Source of the DNA: Pseudomonas sp. LS.1a
Lineage (GTDB): Bacteria; Pseudomonadota; Gammaproteobacteria; Pseudomonadales; Pseudomonadaceae
Assembly (NCBI RefSeq): GCF_022533585.1
Contig: NZ_CP092827.1
Span: 373,001 to 437,000 of the forward strand
Direction: 5' to 3'
DNA length: 64,000 nt
The position numbers and the translations under genes were made by a program. Of the stretch, positions 28,275 through 37,472 are shown piece by piece. Position 1 is the first letter of the stretch, and each line of letters begins with the position of its first letter. A model generated the notes under the pieces. The model ran no database searches. It saw only the letters and a list, made by a program, of their open reading frames with translations, and was not told the origin of the DNA.

Positions 28275-28290
28275 TAGACTATATAGTCTA
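28275..28290. promoter_or_regulatory. Perfect 16-bp palindrome upstream of second acyl-CoA dehydrogenase
   Basis: TAGACTATATAGTCTA lies 102-117 bases before the dehydrogenase start and just after the GGDEF stop. It looks like an operator; no regulator is assigned. Confidence 0.5.
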
Positions 28291-28391
28291 GTGATGACCC
28301 TATGTCTCGTAAAAGTTGTTCGGTTACACTGCCTGTAACCCAGTGTCGCGGTTCCCCGAGACCGCCCCGACCCGACTAGCGAGAGGTTGTC

Positions 28392-30170
28392 ATGGCTGAA
28401 TATAAAGCGCCCCTGCGCGACATGCGCTTCGTACTGAATGAAGTCTTCAACGTGGCCGAGCAGTGGGCGCAGTTGCCCGGGCTGGGCGAGGTTGTCGATG
28501 CCGACACGGCCATGGCGGTGCTGGAAGAAGCCGGCAAGGTCACTGCCAGGTCCATTGCGCCGCTCAGCCGCGCTGCGGATGAAGAGGGCTGCCACTGGGA
28601 CAACGGCGCGGTACGCACACCGGCCGGTTTCATCGAGGCCTACAACACCTACGCCGAAGGCGGTTGGGTAGGCGTGGGCGGCGATCCGCTGTTTGGCGGC
28701 ATGGGCATGCCCAAGGTCATTTCGGCCCAGGTCGAGGAAATGGTCAACGCCTCCAGCCTGTCCTTCGGCCTGTATCCGATGCTGACCGCCGGCGCCTGCC
28801 TGTCGATCAATGCCCACGCCAGTGAAGCGCTGAAGGAAAAGTACCTGCCGAACATGTACGCCGGCGTGTGGGCCGGTTCCATGTGCCTGACCGAGCCGCA
28901 CGCCGGTACCGACCTGGGCATCATCCGCACCAAGGCCGAGCCCCAGGCCGACGGCAGCTACAAGGTCAGCGGCACCAAGATCTTCATCACCGGCGGCGAG
29001 CACGACCTGACCGAGAACATCATCCACCTGGTGCTGGCCAAGCTGCCGGACGCACCGGCGGGGCCGAAAGGCATTTCGCTGTTCCTGGTGCCGAAGTTCC
29101 TGGTTAACGAAGACGGCAGCCTGGGCGCACGCAACCCGGCCACCTGTGGCTCGATCGAGCACAAGATGGGTATCCAGGCTTCGGCCACTTGCGTGATGAA
29201 CTTCGACGAAGCGGTCGGCTACATCGTCGGTGAGCCGAACAAGGGCCTGGCGGCCATGTTCACCATGATGAACTACGAGCGCCTGGGCGTTGGTATCCAG
29301 GGCCTGGCCTCGGCCGAGCGCTCCTACCAGAACGCCGTTGAGTACGCCCGCGACCGCCTGCAGAGCCGTGCCCCAACCGGGCCGCAAGCCAAGGACAAGG
29401 TCGCTGACCCGATCATCGTCCACCCGGACGTGCGCCGCATGCTGCTGACCATGAAGGCGCTGATCGAGGGTGGCCGCGCCTTCTCCAGCTACGTGGCCAT
29501 GCAACTGGACAGTGCCAAGTTCAGCGAAGATGCCAGCGTGCGCAAGCGCAGCGAAGAGCTGGTGGCACTGCTGACGCCGGTGGCCAAGGCCTTCCTCACC
29601 GACCTGGGCCTGGAGTGCGCGGTGCACGGCCAGCAGGTGTTCGGCGGGCATGGTTACATTCGCGAGTGGGGCCAGGAGCAACTGGTGCGCGATGTGCGCA
29701 TTACGCAGATCTACGAGGGCACCAACGGCATCCAGGCCCTCGACCTGATGGGGCGCAAGGTGGTGGCCAGCGGTGGTGCGTACTATCGGCTGTTCTCCGA
29801 CGAGATTCGCCAGTTCATTACCAGCGCGGGTAGCGAACTGGATGAGTTTGCCAAGCCGTTGGCGGCCAGCCTCGACCAGCTCGACGGGTTGACCGAGTGG
29901 GTACTGGAACAAGCCAAGGGCAACCCGAATGAAATTGGCGCGGCTTCGGTCGAATACCTGCATGCCTTTGGTTATGTTGCCTATGGCTACATGTGGGCAC
30001 TGATGGCGCGGGCGGCCAAGGCGGGTGAGGGGGACGAGGCGTTCTACTCGGGCAAGCTGGGTACGGCGCGGTTCTACTTTGCGCGGTTGCTGCCGCGGGT
30101 GGATTCGCTGGTGGCCTCGGTGAAAGCGGGGAGTGAGTCGCTGTACCTGCTGGATGCCGAGCAGTTCTGA
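28392..30170 (+). CDS. Acyl-CoA dehydrogenase (second long-type paralogue)
   Basis: This 592-residue protein is clearly related to the one at 24880, with the same blocks: 'AEYKAPLRDMRFVLNEVFN' at the N-terminus, '[44 protein letters not shown]', and 'QIYEGTNGIQALDLMGRKVV' with the catalytic Glu. The pair probably arose by duplication with the GGDEF gene between them. The start at 28392 has GAGAGG ten bases upstream. Differences cluster in the N-terminal 100 residues and the last 120, which could change chain-length or aryl preference. A hairpin follows the stop, then the RsmY region. Confidence 0.95.
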   Translation: MAEYKAPLRDMRFVLNEVFNVAEQWAQLPGLGEVVDADTAMAVLEEAGKVTARSIAPLSRAADEEGCHWDNGAVRTPAGFIEAYNTYAEGGWVGVGGDPLFGGMGMPKVISAQVEEMVNASSLSFGLYPMLTAGACLSINAHASEALKEKYLPNMYAGVWAGSMCLTEPHAGTDLGIIRTKAEPQADGSYKVSGTKIFITGGEHDLTENIIHLVLAKLPDAPAGPKGISLFLVPKFLVNEDGSLGARNPATCGSIEHKMGIQASATCVMNFDEAVGYIVGEPNKGLAAMFTMMNYERLGVGIQGLASAERSYQNAVEYARDRLQSRAPTGPQAKDKVADPIIVHPDVRRMLLTMKALIEGGRAFSSYVAMQLDSAKFSEDASVRKRSEELVALLTPVAKAFLTDLGLECAVHGQQVFGGHGYIREWGQEQLVRDVRITQIYEGTNGIQALDLMGRKVVASGGAYYRLFSDEIRQFITSAGSELDEFAKPLAASLDQLDGLTEWVLEQAKGNPNEIGAASVEYLHAFGYVAYGYMWALMARAAKAGEGDEAFYSGKLGTARFYFARLLPRVDSLVASVKAGSESLYLLDAEQF

Positions 30171-30177
30171 CGGATTT

Positions 30178-30196
30178 GGGGCCGCAAAGCGGCCCC
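30178..30196 (+). terminator. Hairpin after acyl-CoA dehydrogenase
   Basis: GGGGCCGC-AAA-GCGGCCCC begins 8 bases after the stop codon and lacks a long T-run. Confidence 0.6.
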
Positions 30197-30229
30197 AATT
30201 CCAGGCACATCTGGAAGTGAATCCTCCTG

Positions 30230-30269
30230 TGTAAGCTTTTTCCTACACAACGTGGTGACTTTTCACCAC
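30230..30269 (+). promoter_or_regulatory. GacA upstream activating sequence and second inverted repeat before RsmY
   Basis: TGTAAG-CTTTTT-CCTACA at 30230-30247 matches the GacA box TGTAAG-N6-CTTACA with one change. A perfect inverted repeat GTGGTGA-CTTT-TCACCAC follows at 30252-30269. Both lie 35-75 bases before the predicted RNA start, where GacA activates rsm sRNA promoters. Confidence 0.85.
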
Positions 30270-30303
30270 TGTTCTCAGATTGGATCCACGGTTAATCTTT
30301 ACC

Positions 30304-30431
30304 ACATGGACGTTGCGCAGGAAGCGCAAAGGACAGATCAAGGATGACGACGAAGGACACCTGCCAGGATGGCGGGGCGATACGGATGTCACAGGGAAAC
30401 AGTCTGGAAAACCCCGCTTCGGCGGGGTTTT
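30304..30431 (+). ncRNA. rsmY: RsmY-type CsrA/RsmA-sequestering small RNA
   Basis: The region carries at least nine GGA motifs, several in hairpin loops: TTGCGC-AGGA-AGCGCAA (30312-30328) shows AGGA in a stem loop, then AAGGAC, CAAGGATG, GAAGGAC, CAGGATGG, ACGGATG, CAGGGAA and CTGGAAA follow. It ends in a terminator CCCCGC-TTCG-GCGGGG with T4 at 30412-30431. Such RNAs bind RsmA/RsmE proteins and release target mRNAs under GacS/GacA control. The 'GCGCAGGAAGCGC' block is as in RsmY of other pseudomonads. The 5' end is estimated from the distance to a TAATCT -10-like hexamer (30292-30297) and may be off by several bases. Confidence 0.88.
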
Positions 30432-30449
30432 CTTTGTGCGCGTGTTTTT

Positions 30450-31373
30450 TCAGCCCAGCACATCCAGCGGCGATGCGCCCAACAGGCGAGCGTCCGTCTC
30501 TTCCTCCAGCAGCGTGCGCAGCAGCTCCACAGAGGCCTGCTGGCGCTGGGCATCGCGGAATACCAGGCCAACCTTCAGCGGTACCCGCGGCTCGCTCAAT
30601 GGCTTCCACAGCAGCCCCTGATCATCCTCGGCGGCCTCCTTGGCCCGCCCCGGCAGGATGGTGGCCAGCGCGGTATGGGCCAGGCTGTCGAGAATCCCCG
30701 CCATGTTGTTCATCTCGGCCTGCACCTGCGGCCGACGCCCCTGGCTGGCCAGCTGCGCCTGCCAGATCTGGCGGATCTGGAATTCCTCGCCCAGCATCAG
30801 CATGGGCAGCTCGGCGGCCTGGCGGATGGATACCTTCTTGAAGTCCTTCAGCGGGTGGGTAGCGGGGATGACCAGTTGCAGCTCGTCTTCGTACAGCAGC
30901 AGGCCATGCAGCCCCGGCTGGCGTGGTGGCAGGTAGCTGATACCGATGTCCAGGCTGCCGTTGAGCAGGCGCCGTTCGATCTCCAGCCCCGACAATTCGT
31001 AGATCTGCACCACGAGGTGCGGCTGTGCCCTGCGCAGGCGTTCCAGCAACTGCGGCACCAGGCTCGGCCGCACGGTCTGCAGCACGCCGATGGCCAGTGT
31101 ACGCAGGGACTGGCCCTTGAAGTTGCGCATGGCCTCGTGGGCGCGCTGCAGGCCGTCGAGCAGCGGCAGGGCATGGTTGTACAGGGTATGAGCGGCCAGG
31201 GTCGGCAGCAGGCGTTTGTTGCTGCGCTCGAACAGGCTCAGGTCGAGGCTGTGTTCCAGCTGGCGGATCTGCTGGGAAAGCGCCGGCTGGGACAGCGACA
31301 GGCGCTCGGCGGCGCGGCCCACGTGGCCTTCTTCATACACCGCGACGAAATAACGCAGTTGGCGGAAATCCAT
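30450..31373 (-). CDS. LysR-family transcriptional regulator
   Basis: This 307-residue regulator has the N-terminal winged helix-turn-helix (residues 1-60, 'MDFRQLRYFVAVYEEGHVGRAAERLSLSQPALSQQIRQLEH') and a C-terminal substrate-binding fold from about residue 90. It is divergent from the aminotransferase gene at 31584, with 210 bases between them, so that gene is the most likely target. The start codon overlaps a perfect inverted repeat that may be its own operator. Inducer unknown. Confidence 0.92.
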   Translation of the reverse strand: MDFRQLRYFVAVYEEGHVGRAAERLSLSQPALSQQIRQLEHSLDLSLFERSNKRLLPTLAAHTLYNHALPLLDGLQRAHEAMRNFKGQSLRTLAIGVLQTVRPSLVPQLLERLRRAQPHLVVQIYELSGLEIERRLLNGSLDIGISYLPPRQPGLHGLLLYEDELQLVIPATHPLKDFKKVSIRQAAELPMLMLGEEFQIRQIWQAQLASQGRRPQVQAEMNNMAGILDSLAHTALATILPGRAKEAAEDDQGLLWKPLSEPRVPLKVGLVFRDAQRQQASVELLRTLLEEETDARLLGASPLDVLG

Positions 31374-31386
31374 AAGTAAAACTTAT
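31372..31386. promoter_or_regulatory. Inverted repeat overlapping the LysR gene start
   Basis: ATAAGT-AAA-ACTTAT is a perfect 15-base palindrome including the last base pair of the LysR start codon. LysR proteins often repress themselves from sites in the divergent promoter region. Confidence 0.5.
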
Positions 31387-31583
31387 CGAAAATGCTGGAA
31401 AAACGAAATGGTCGAAAACCCTCGCGAGGCCTAGTCTATCGCCGTATTCCAGCGGGTTACAGCGATGAATCGATCGATTGTTACCACGGATGAAAAACAC
31501 TTTTGATAGGCAAGGCAAAATATCGAGTGCCGGCACCCAGACCGCACCGTGGCCGCCCTTTACCGTGATTGGTTGGAGCCCTG

Positions 31584-32864
31584 ATGAACCTGTTCAACCT
31601 GCGCCGCCCGGCCCCTGCCGCCGTCGCCGAGCCCAAGCGTGCGCCGGTGATCGTGCCGGAAGCGCCGCAGCTGTCGCGTGAGCGCCTGATGCCCAGCACC
31701 GAACGCGCAGCGCAAGTGTTCGTGCGTGGCCAGGGCTCCTGGTTGTGGGACAACGAAGGGCACGCCTACCTGGACTTCACCCAGGGCGGTGCAGTCAACA
31801 GCCTGGGGCACAGCCCCAGCGTGCTGGTGAAAGCGCTGGGCAACCAGGCCCAGGCGCTGATCAACCCGGGCTCGGGCTACCACAGCCGTGGCCTGCTGGG
31901 GCTGGTCAACCGCCTGTGCCAGAGCACCGGCAGCGACCAGGCCTACCTGCTCAACAGCGGTGCCGAAGCCTGCGAAGGCGCGATCAAGCTGGCGCGCAAG
32001 TGGGGCCAGCTGCACCGCAACGGCGCCTACCACATCATCACCGCCAGCCAGGCCTGCCATGGTCGCAGCCTGGGCGCGTTGTCGGCGTCCGACCCGCTGC
32101 CGTGCAACCGCTGCGAGCCGGGCCTGCCGGGCTTCAGCAAGGTGCCGTTCAACGACCTGGCGGCGCTGCACGCCGAGGTGGACTCGCGCACCGTGGCAAT
32201 CATGCTCGAGCCGATCCAGGGCGAGGCGGGTGTGATCCCGGCCACGCAGGAGTACCTCAAGGGTGTGGAAACGCTGTGCCGCGAACTGGGCATCCTGCTG
32301 ATCCTCGACGAGGTGCAGACCGGCATCGGCCGCTGTGGCGCGCTGCTGGCTGAAGAAACCTACGGCGTGCGCGCCGACATCATCACCCTGGGCAAGGGCC
32401 TGGGCGGTGGCGTGCCGCTGGCAGCCTTGCTGGCCCGGGGCACGGCGTGCTGCGCCGAGCCTGGCGAACTGGAAGGTAGCCACCATGGCAACGCGCTGAT
32501 GTGCGCCGCCGGCCTGGCTGTGCTGGATACCGTGCTGGAGCCTGGTTTCTTCGCCCAGGTGCAGGACAACGGCCGCCACCTGCGCGAAGGCCTGAGCCGG
32601 CTGGCCGGGCGTTACGGCCAGGGCGAAGTGCGCGGGCAAGGCCTGCTGTGGGCCCTGCAGCTGAAAGAAAACCTGGCCCGTGAGCTGGTGGCGGCGGCCC
32701 TGGACGAAGGCCTGCTGCTTAACGCACCGCAGGCGGATGTGGTGCGCTTTTCGCCGGCGCTGACCGTGAGCAAGGGCAACATCGACGAAATGCTGCTGCG
32801 CCTGGCCCGCGCCTTCGCCCGCCTGCACACCCGGCAGCAGGCCCGCCGGGAAGTACCGGCCTGA
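31584..32864 (+). CDS. Class III PLP aminotransferase (acetylornithine/GABA aminotransferase-like)
   Basis: This 426-residue enzyme starts MNLFNLRRPAPAAVAEPKR at 31584, with a GGAG ribosome site seven bases before. It shows the class III pattern: 'LLNSGAEACEGAIKLARKW' for phosphate binding, 'HGRSLGALSAS', 'ILLILDEVQTGIGRCG' with the Asp, and the PLP Lys in 'DIITLGKGLGGGVPLAALL'. Length and motifs fit ArgD/GabT relatives, but an unusual 'CNRCEPGLPGF' insert and the lack of arg neighbours make ArgD unlikely. It probably transaminates an omega-amino acid under the divergent LysR regulator. A strong terminator follows. Confidence 0.9.
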   Translation: MNLFNLRRPAPAAVAEPKRAPVIVPEAPQLSRERLMPSTERAAQVFVRGQGSWLWDNEGHAYLDFTQGGAVNSLGHSPSVLVKALGNQAQALINPGSGYHSRGLLGLVNRLCQSTGSDQAYLLNSGAEACEGAIKLARKWGQLHRNGAYHIITASQACHGRSLGALSASDPLPCNRCEPGLPGFSKVPFNDLAALHAEVDSRTVAIMLEPIQGEAGVIPATQEYLKGVETLCRELGILLILDEVQTGIGRCGALLAEETYGVRADIITLGKGLGGGVPLAALLARGTACCAEPGELEGSHHGNALMCAAGLAVLDTVLEPGFFAQVQDNGRHLREGLSRLAGRYGQGEVRGQGLLWALQLKENLARELVAAALDEGLLLNAPQADVVRFSPALTVSKGNIDEMLLRLARAFARLHTRQQARREVPA

Positions 32865-32900
32865 TCCGAATTTTACGAACCGTCTGGCGTTCCTGCGCAT

Positions 32901-32941
32901 CGCCCCTGGCCTGTTTCATTCGGCCCGGGGCGTTTTTTTTT
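32901..32941 (+). terminator. Rho-independent terminator after the aminotransferase
   Basis: CGCCCC-t-GGCC-loop-GGCC-c-GGGGCG followed by T9-10. Confidence 0.93.
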
Positions 32942-33003
32942 GCCAGTGGAACCTCTGCCACGTGGGTCTAGTCTGTGAAGTAACCCCTTCAGGAGAGACT
33001 CGC

Positions 33004-33162
33004 ATGGACTTCATTCGCATCATCATCGCCATCATCCTGCCGCCGCTCGGCGTGTTCCTGCAGGTGGGGTTTGGCGGGGCGTTCTGGCTGAATATCCTGC
33101 TGACCTTGCTGGGGTACATTCCGGGGATCGTGCATGCGGTGTACATCATCGCCAAGCGGTGA
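33004..33162 (+). CDS. Pmp3/YqaE-family small membrane protein
   Basis: This 52-residue peptide has two transmembrane helices (about 4-22 and 27-48) with the family signature 'ILPPLGVFLQVG' and 'WLNILLTLLGYIPGIVHAVYII'. Pmp3 proteins are proteolipids linked to membrane potential and salt or cold stress. It starts at 33004 after AGGAGAG, a strong ribosome site; the upstream in-frame start at 32962 is not needed. Single gene with a REP-like repeat after it. Confidence 0.93.
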   Translation: MDFIRIIIAIILPPLGVFLQVGFGGAFWLNILLTLLGYIPGIVHAVYIIAKR

Positions 33163-33212
33163 CATTGCTGGGGCTGCTCTGCAAACACATAAATAATTGA
33201 GTTAGCAGGGCT

Positions 33213-33315
33213 CTGTGGGAGCGGGCGTGTCGAGGCGTCGAACCGCCGCGAACACCGGCGGAGCCGGTGCCATACACCGGGTTGGCCGTTTCGCGGGCGC
33301 GCCCGCTCCCACAAG
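33213..33315. repeat. REP-variant inverted pair ('gagcgggcg' type)
   Basis: 'tgtgggagcgggcgtgtc' at 33214-33231 and 'gcgggcgcgcccgctccca' at 33292-33311 face each other, with 'caccggcggagccggtg' between them. They separate the convergent Pmp3 and peptidase genes. Confidence 0.8.
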
Positions 33316-33370
33316 GGAATGTGACACGCTCTCGAACATTGTTCCCTGTGCGACAGCGCAGCCCAAAATC

Positions 33371-35194
33371 TCAGCTCCCCAACACCCGGCAATAGAATTT
33401 CCATTCTTCTTCCAGCGCATGCGCCAGGTTCTCCGCCTTGCGGAACCCATGCCGCTCCCCGGCATAGAAGTGCCCTTCGGCCTCGATCCCGTTAGCCTGC
33501 AGCGCCGCCAGCATCGACCGTGTCTGCTCCGGCACTACCACTGCATCCAGCTCGCCCTGGAAGAAAATCACCGGCACCTTGATCTGCCCCGCATGCAGCA
33601 GCGGCGTACGCTGGCGATAGCGCTCGGCGTCCTGCAGCGGGTCGCCGATCAGCCAGTCCAGGTAGTCCCCTTCGAACTTGTGCGTGGCCCGGCCAAGGGC
33701 AAGCGGGTCGCTGACCCCGTACAGGCTGGCGCCCGCGCGGAACACATCATGGAACGCCAGGGCGCACAGGGTGGTGTAGCCCCCCGCACTACCGCCGCGG
33801 ATGAACGCCTTGCGGCGGTCGATCAACCCACGTCCGGCCAGGTAATCTACCGCCGCGCAAGCATCGGCCACATCGCTTTCGCCCCAGCGCAGGTGCAGGG
33901 CCTGGCGGTATTCCCGGCCATAGCCGGTGCTGCCCCGGTAGTTGAGGTCGGCGACGGCGAAGCCGCGTTGGGTCCAGTACTGGATGCGCGGGTCGAGCAC
34001 GGGATAACAGGCTGAGGTCGGGCCGCCATGGATGAACACCACCAGCGGTGCAGCCCCTTGCGACCGGGCGGCCGGGTAGAAGAAGCCATGGGCGCGGTGA
34101 CCGTCACTGCCATAGTGGATCGACTGCGGCAGGCTGATATGCGTTGCCGGCAGCACGTCGGCACCACCGGCCAACACGCTGACCTCGTGGTTGCTGCGGG
34201 TAATGGCGATGACCGCTGGCGGGCTGATCGGCGAGGCGGCAATGGCGTACAGGTGTTCGCCGTCCATGGCCAGGCTGCGAAAGCGCGTGTAGGCGCTGGC
34301 GAAGCGCTCCAGGCGGCCATCGGTAGTACGCAGCCCCAGTTGCCCGAAGCCGTCTTCGCACCAGCTGGCCAGATAGCTTTGCGGCCCCAGCGCCAGCCAG
34401 GTACTGGCGCCCAGTTGCCAGGGCGCCGCAGCGTGGTCCGCGGGCTCGGCAGGCAGGGCCTGCCAGCGGCCATCGATCTCACCCCAGGGCTGCCAGAAGC
34501 CTTTGCGGTCGGACAGGCAGTAGAGTCGGCCTGCGCTATCGAAGCGCGGCTGTTGCAGCGATTCGTCAGCGCCGGCCACACATTGCGCCGGCCCCCAGTG
34601 GCCACTTGCATCACGTGTGCGGCACATCAGCCTGGTGACGGTCCAGGGTTGTGCCGGGCGGTCCCATTCGACCCACGCCAGGCGCTGGCCGTCGGCACTC
34701 ACCGTAGGCGAGGCATAGAAGTCGGCACCTTCGGCGAGCACCTCGCGGGTATGTTCACCCAAGGCGACCAGACGATGCTCGACCCGTTCGCCATGCTGTT
34801 CCTCGACCGCCAGCACCAGGCCGTCGTGCCATTGCACATCGCCGTAGCGACAGCTGGGATCATCGGTCAGGGCACGTGGTGCCATACCTTCCAGGGCCTG
34901 GGTATAGACCTGCTGGTCCTTTTCGTTGACGAACAGCAGCCCGTCACCACCCAGGCAAAAACTGCCGCCGCCGTATTCGTACACCCGGCTACGCGCGCTG
35001 AAACCATCGGGGGTCAGGCAGCGGGCCTGCTGGCGCTGCCAGTGCCAGATACGGCAGGCGCCATCGGCTGGGCGGAATTCATTCCAGAACAACCCCACGG
35101 CGCTGACCTTGATTTCGGCAAAGTCGGTGCCGGCGGCAACCGCCTGGGCCGCGCTGAACTCAGCCGCGGGCGATGACACGGGAGTTTCGTTCAT
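33371..35194 (-). CDS. S9-family prolyl oligopeptidase-type peptidase linked to PQQ genes
   Basis: This 607-residue serine peptidase has an N-terminal beta-propeller (about 30-340) and a C-terminal alpha/beta hydrolase. The catalytic Ser is in '[16 protein letters not shown]', the Asp in '[12 protein letters not shown]' (near 550) and the His in '[11 protein letters not shown]' (near 582). It overlaps the end of pqqE by 35 bases, so it is in the pqq operon. The equivalent gene in other Pseudomonas pqq clusters is called pqqM; a role in trimming the PqqA-derived peptide is plausible but unproven. No signal peptide is seen, so it is cytoplasmic. Confidence 0.92.
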   Translation of the reverse strand: MNETPVSSPAAEFSAAQAVAAGTDFAEIKVSAVGLFWNEFRPADGACRIWHWQRQQARCLTPDGFSARSRVYEYGGGSFCLGGDGLLFVNEKDQQVYTQALEGMAPRALTDDPSCRYGDVQWHDGLVLAVEEQHGERVEHRLVALGEHTREVLAEGADFYASPTVSADGQRLAWVEWDRPAQPWTVTRLMCRTRDASGHWGPAQCVAGADESLQQPRFDSAGRLYCLSDRKGFWQPWGEIDGRWQALPAEPADHAAAPWQLGASTWLALGPQSYLASWCEDGFGQLGLRTTDGRLERFASAYTRFRSLAMDGEHLYAIAASPISPPAVIAITRSNHEVSVLAGGADVLPATHISLPQSIHYGSDGHRAHGFFYPAARSQGAAPLVVFIHGGPTSACYPVLDPRIQYWTQRGFAVADLNYRGSTGYGREYRQALHLRWGESDVADACAAVDYLAGRGLIDRRKAFIRGGSAGGYTTLCALAFHDVFRAGASLYGVSDPLALGRATHKFEGDYLDWLIGDPLQDAERYRQRTPLLHAGQIKVPVIFFQGELDAVVVPEQTRSMLAALQANGIEAEGHFYAGERHGFRKAENLAHALEEEWKFYCRVLGS

Positions 35195-36320
35195 TGCGGA
35201 AGGTCATCTGTTCAATGGCGAGCTGGGCGCTTTCCGCCTCCTCGCGGGCTTTGAGGATGATGCCGTGGTCGGCCGACTTGGCGCACACCGGGTCGGCGTT
35301 GCTGGCATCGCCGGTGAGCATGAAGGCCTGGCAGCGGCAGCCGCCGAAGTCCTTTTCTTTCTCGTCGCAGGAGCGGCAGGGTTCGGGCATCCACTCATAG
35401 CCACGGAAGCGGTTGAAGCCGAACGAGTCGTACCAGATGTGGTGCAGGTCGTGGTCGCGCACGTTGGGGAACTGCACCGGCAGCTGGCGCGCGCCGTGGC
35501 AGGGCAAGGCGGTGCCGTCCGGGGTGATGGTCAGGAACAGGCTGCCCCAGCCATTCATGCAGGCCTTGGGGCGCTCCTCGTAGTAGTCCGGGGTGACGAA
35601 GATCAGCTTGCACGGGTTGCCCTCGGCCTTGAGCTTGTCCCGGTATTCGTTGGTGATGCGTTCGGCCCGCTCAAGCTGTGCGCGGGTCGGCAGCAGGCCC
35701 AGGCGGTTGAGGTGGGCCCAGCCGTAGAACTGGCAGGTGGCGAGTTCGACGAAGTCGGCCTCCAGGGCGATGCACAGCTCGATGATGCGGTCGATCTTGT
35801 CGATGTTGTGCCGGTGGGTGACGAAGTTGAGCACCATCGGGTAGCCATGGGCCTTCACCGCACGGGCCATTTCCAGCTTCTGCGCAAAGGCCTTCTTCGA
35901 GCCGGCCAGCAGGTTGTTGACCTGTTCGTCGCTGGCCTGGAAGCTGATCTGGATATGGTCCAGGCCGGCCTTCTTGAAGTCGGCGATGCGCGCCTCGGTC
36001 AGGCCGATGCCCGAGGTGATCAGGTTGGTGTAGTAGCCCAGCCGGCGGGCCTCGCCGATCAGCTCGGCGAGGTCCTGGCGTACCAGCGGTTCGCCGCCGG
36101 AAAAGCCGATTTGCGCGGCACCCATTTCCCGGGCTTCGGCCATTACCTTGAACCACTGTGCGGTGCTCAGCTCCTGGCCCTGGGCGGCGAAGTCCAGCGG
36201 GTTGGAGCAGTACGGGCACTGCAGCGGGCAACGGTAGGTCAGCTCGGCCAACAGCCACAGTGGCAGGCCGACTGCGGGCGTGGGCGGTAACTCAGGCGAG
36301 GACGATCCAGTGTTCGGCAC
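35160..36320 (-). CDS. pqqE: PQQ biosynthesis radical-SAM protein PqqE
   Basis: This enzyme forms the Glu-Tyr carbon-carbon crosslink in PqqA. The radical-SAM cluster motif is '[15 protein letters not shown]' near residue 30, followed by '[14 protein letters not shown]'; the C-terminal SPASM region has many Cys, including '[14 protein letters not shown]' and '[19 protein letters not shown]'. I place the start at a GTG at 36320, which overlaps pqqD by 29 bases and has GGAGG six bases upstream, giving 386 residues. A longer frame starts at 36422 but lies deep in pqqD. Located between pqqD and the S9 peptidase on the same strand. Confidence 0.95.
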   Translation of the reverse strand: MPNTGSSSPELPPTPAVGLPLWLLAELTYRCPLQCPYCSNPLDFAAQGQELSTAQWFKVMAEAREMGAAQIGFSGGEPLVRQDLAELIGEARRLGYYTNLITSGIGLTEARIADFKKAGLDHIQISFQASDEQVNNLLAGSKKAFAQKLEMARAVKAHGYPMVLNFVTHRHNIDKIDRIIELCIALEADFVELATCQFYGWAHLNRLGLLPTRAQLERAERITNEYRDKLKAEGNPCKLIFVTPDYYEERPKACMNGWGSLFLTITPDGTALPCHGARQLPVQFPNVRDHDLHHIWYDSFGFNRFRGYEWMPEPCRSCDEKEKDFGGCRCQAFMLTGDASNADPVCAKSADHGIILKAREEAESAQLAIEQMTFRNERNSRVIARG

Positions 36321-36567
36321 GGGCCACCTCCATGAACTGCTCGATGTCATCGGCCACTTCCGGGACACCGGGGAACTGTTGTTCGAGTTCGGTAATGATC
36401 GCGGCAACGTCACGTTGGCCATCGATCAGGCCACCGATCAGGGCCGCGCTGTCGTTGAGCTTGATCATGCCCTCGGGGTACAGCAGCACATGGCCCTTTT
36501 GCGCCGGCTCGTACTGGAAGCGGTAGCCGGGGCGCCAGTTCGGCACTTGATTACGGTTGAAACTCAT
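36292..36567 (-). CDS. pqqD: PQQ biosynthesis peptide chaperone PqqD
   Basis: This 91-residue winged-helix protein ('[18 protein letters not shown]', '[17 protein letters not shown]') is the RiPP recognition element that holds the PqqA leader and delivers it to PqqE. Its ATG overlaps the pqqC stop (ATGA at 36564-36567), so the two are translationally coupled. The ATG at 36588 would overlap pqqC more and is not needed. Confidence 0.95.
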   Translation of the reverse strand: MSFNRNQVPNWRPGYRFQYEPAQKGHVLLYPEGMIKLNDSAALIGGLIDGQRDVAAIITELEQQFPGVPEVADDIEQFMEVARAEHWIVLA

Positions 36568-37319
36568 AGGGTGATCCCTTTGTGCCACACCCGTTCCTGG
36601 GTGACGGAGTGATAGGGCGGGCGGTTCAGCTCGTAGGCCATGCTCATGGCGTCGAGCATGCTCCAGAGAATATCCAGCTTGAACTGCAATATTTCCAGCA
36701 TACGCTCCTGGCCCGCGCGGGTGGTGTAGTGCTGCAGGGTAATCGCCAGCCCGTGCTCCACGTCACGCCGGGCCTGGCCCAGGCGAGTGCGGAAGTACTC
36801 GTAGCCGGCCGGGTCGATCCACGGGTAGTGCTGCGGCCAGCTGTCCAGGCGCGACTGGTGGATCTGCGGGGCGAACAGCTCGGTCAGCGAACTGCTGGCC
36901 GCTTCCTGCCAGCTGGCGCGGCGGGCGAAGTTGACGTAGGCGTCCACGGCAAAGCGCACACCGGGCAGTACCAGCTCCTGGGAGCGCAGCTGGTCCGGGT
37001 CCAGGCCCACGGCCTGGCCCAGGCGCAGCCAGGCTTCGATACCACCGTCCTCGCCGGGCGCGCCATCGTGGTCGAGCAGGCGCTGGATCCACTCGCGGCG
37101 CACTTCGCGGTCCGGGCAGTTGGCGAGGATCGCGGCATCCTTCATCGGGATGTTGACCTGGTAGTAGAAGCGGTTGGCCACCCAGCCCTGGATCTGTTCG
37201 CGGGTGGCGCGGCCCTGGTACATCGCCACGTGGTACGGGTGATGGATGTGGTAGTAGGCGCCCTTGGCGCGCAGGGCCTGCTCGAACTCGGCAGGGGACA
37301 TTGGCAGTGCGTCGCTCAT
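36564..37319 (-). CDS. pqqC: Pyrroloquinoline-quinone synthase PqqC
   Basis: This 251-residue all-helical oxidase does the final ring closure and eight-electron oxidation to PQQ. Visible family blocks are '[35 protein letters not shown]', '[18 protein letters not shown]' and '[27 protein letters not shown]'. It starts at 37319 ([12 protein letters not shown]). About 150 bases with a REP pair separate it from pqqB, unlike the tight pqqC-D-E spacing. Confidence 0.96.
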   Translation of the reverse strand: MSDALPMSPAEFEQALRAKGAYYHIHHPYHVAMYQGRATREQIQGWVANRFYYQVNIPMKDAAILANCPDREVRREWIQRLLDHDGAPGEDGGIEAWLRLGQAVGLDPDQLRSQELVLPGVRFAVDAYVNFARRASWQEAASSSLTELFAPQIHQSRLDSWPQHYPWIDPAGYEYFRTRLGQARRDVEHGLAITLQHYTTRAGQERMLEILQFKLDILWSMLDAMSMAYELNRPPYHSVTQERVWHKGITL

Positions 37320-37355
37320 TCGGCTGGCTCCTGTAAAGCTGAGTCTCGGCTCAAT

Positions 37356-37446
37356 CCCTGTGGGAGCGGGTTTACCCGCGAACACCGGCGAAGCCGGTGC
37401 CATACACTGTGTGGGATTCTTCGCGGGTGAACCCGCTCCCACAGGG
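37356..37446. repeat. REP-type inverted pair between pqqB and pqqC
   Basis: Elements at 37356-37382 and 37418-37446 face each other inside the pqq operon, so they may cut or stabilise the transcript. Confidence 0.85.
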
Positions 37447-37472
37447 GCTGTGTTGCTTGTGCGATCTGGCTG

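Noticed and set aside
26979..29963. A 994-codon open frame on the minus strand
   Set aside because: Antisense to the GGDEF and second dehydrogenase genes; composition is His/Gln/Arg/Val rich with no motif, and it crosses intergenic DNA.
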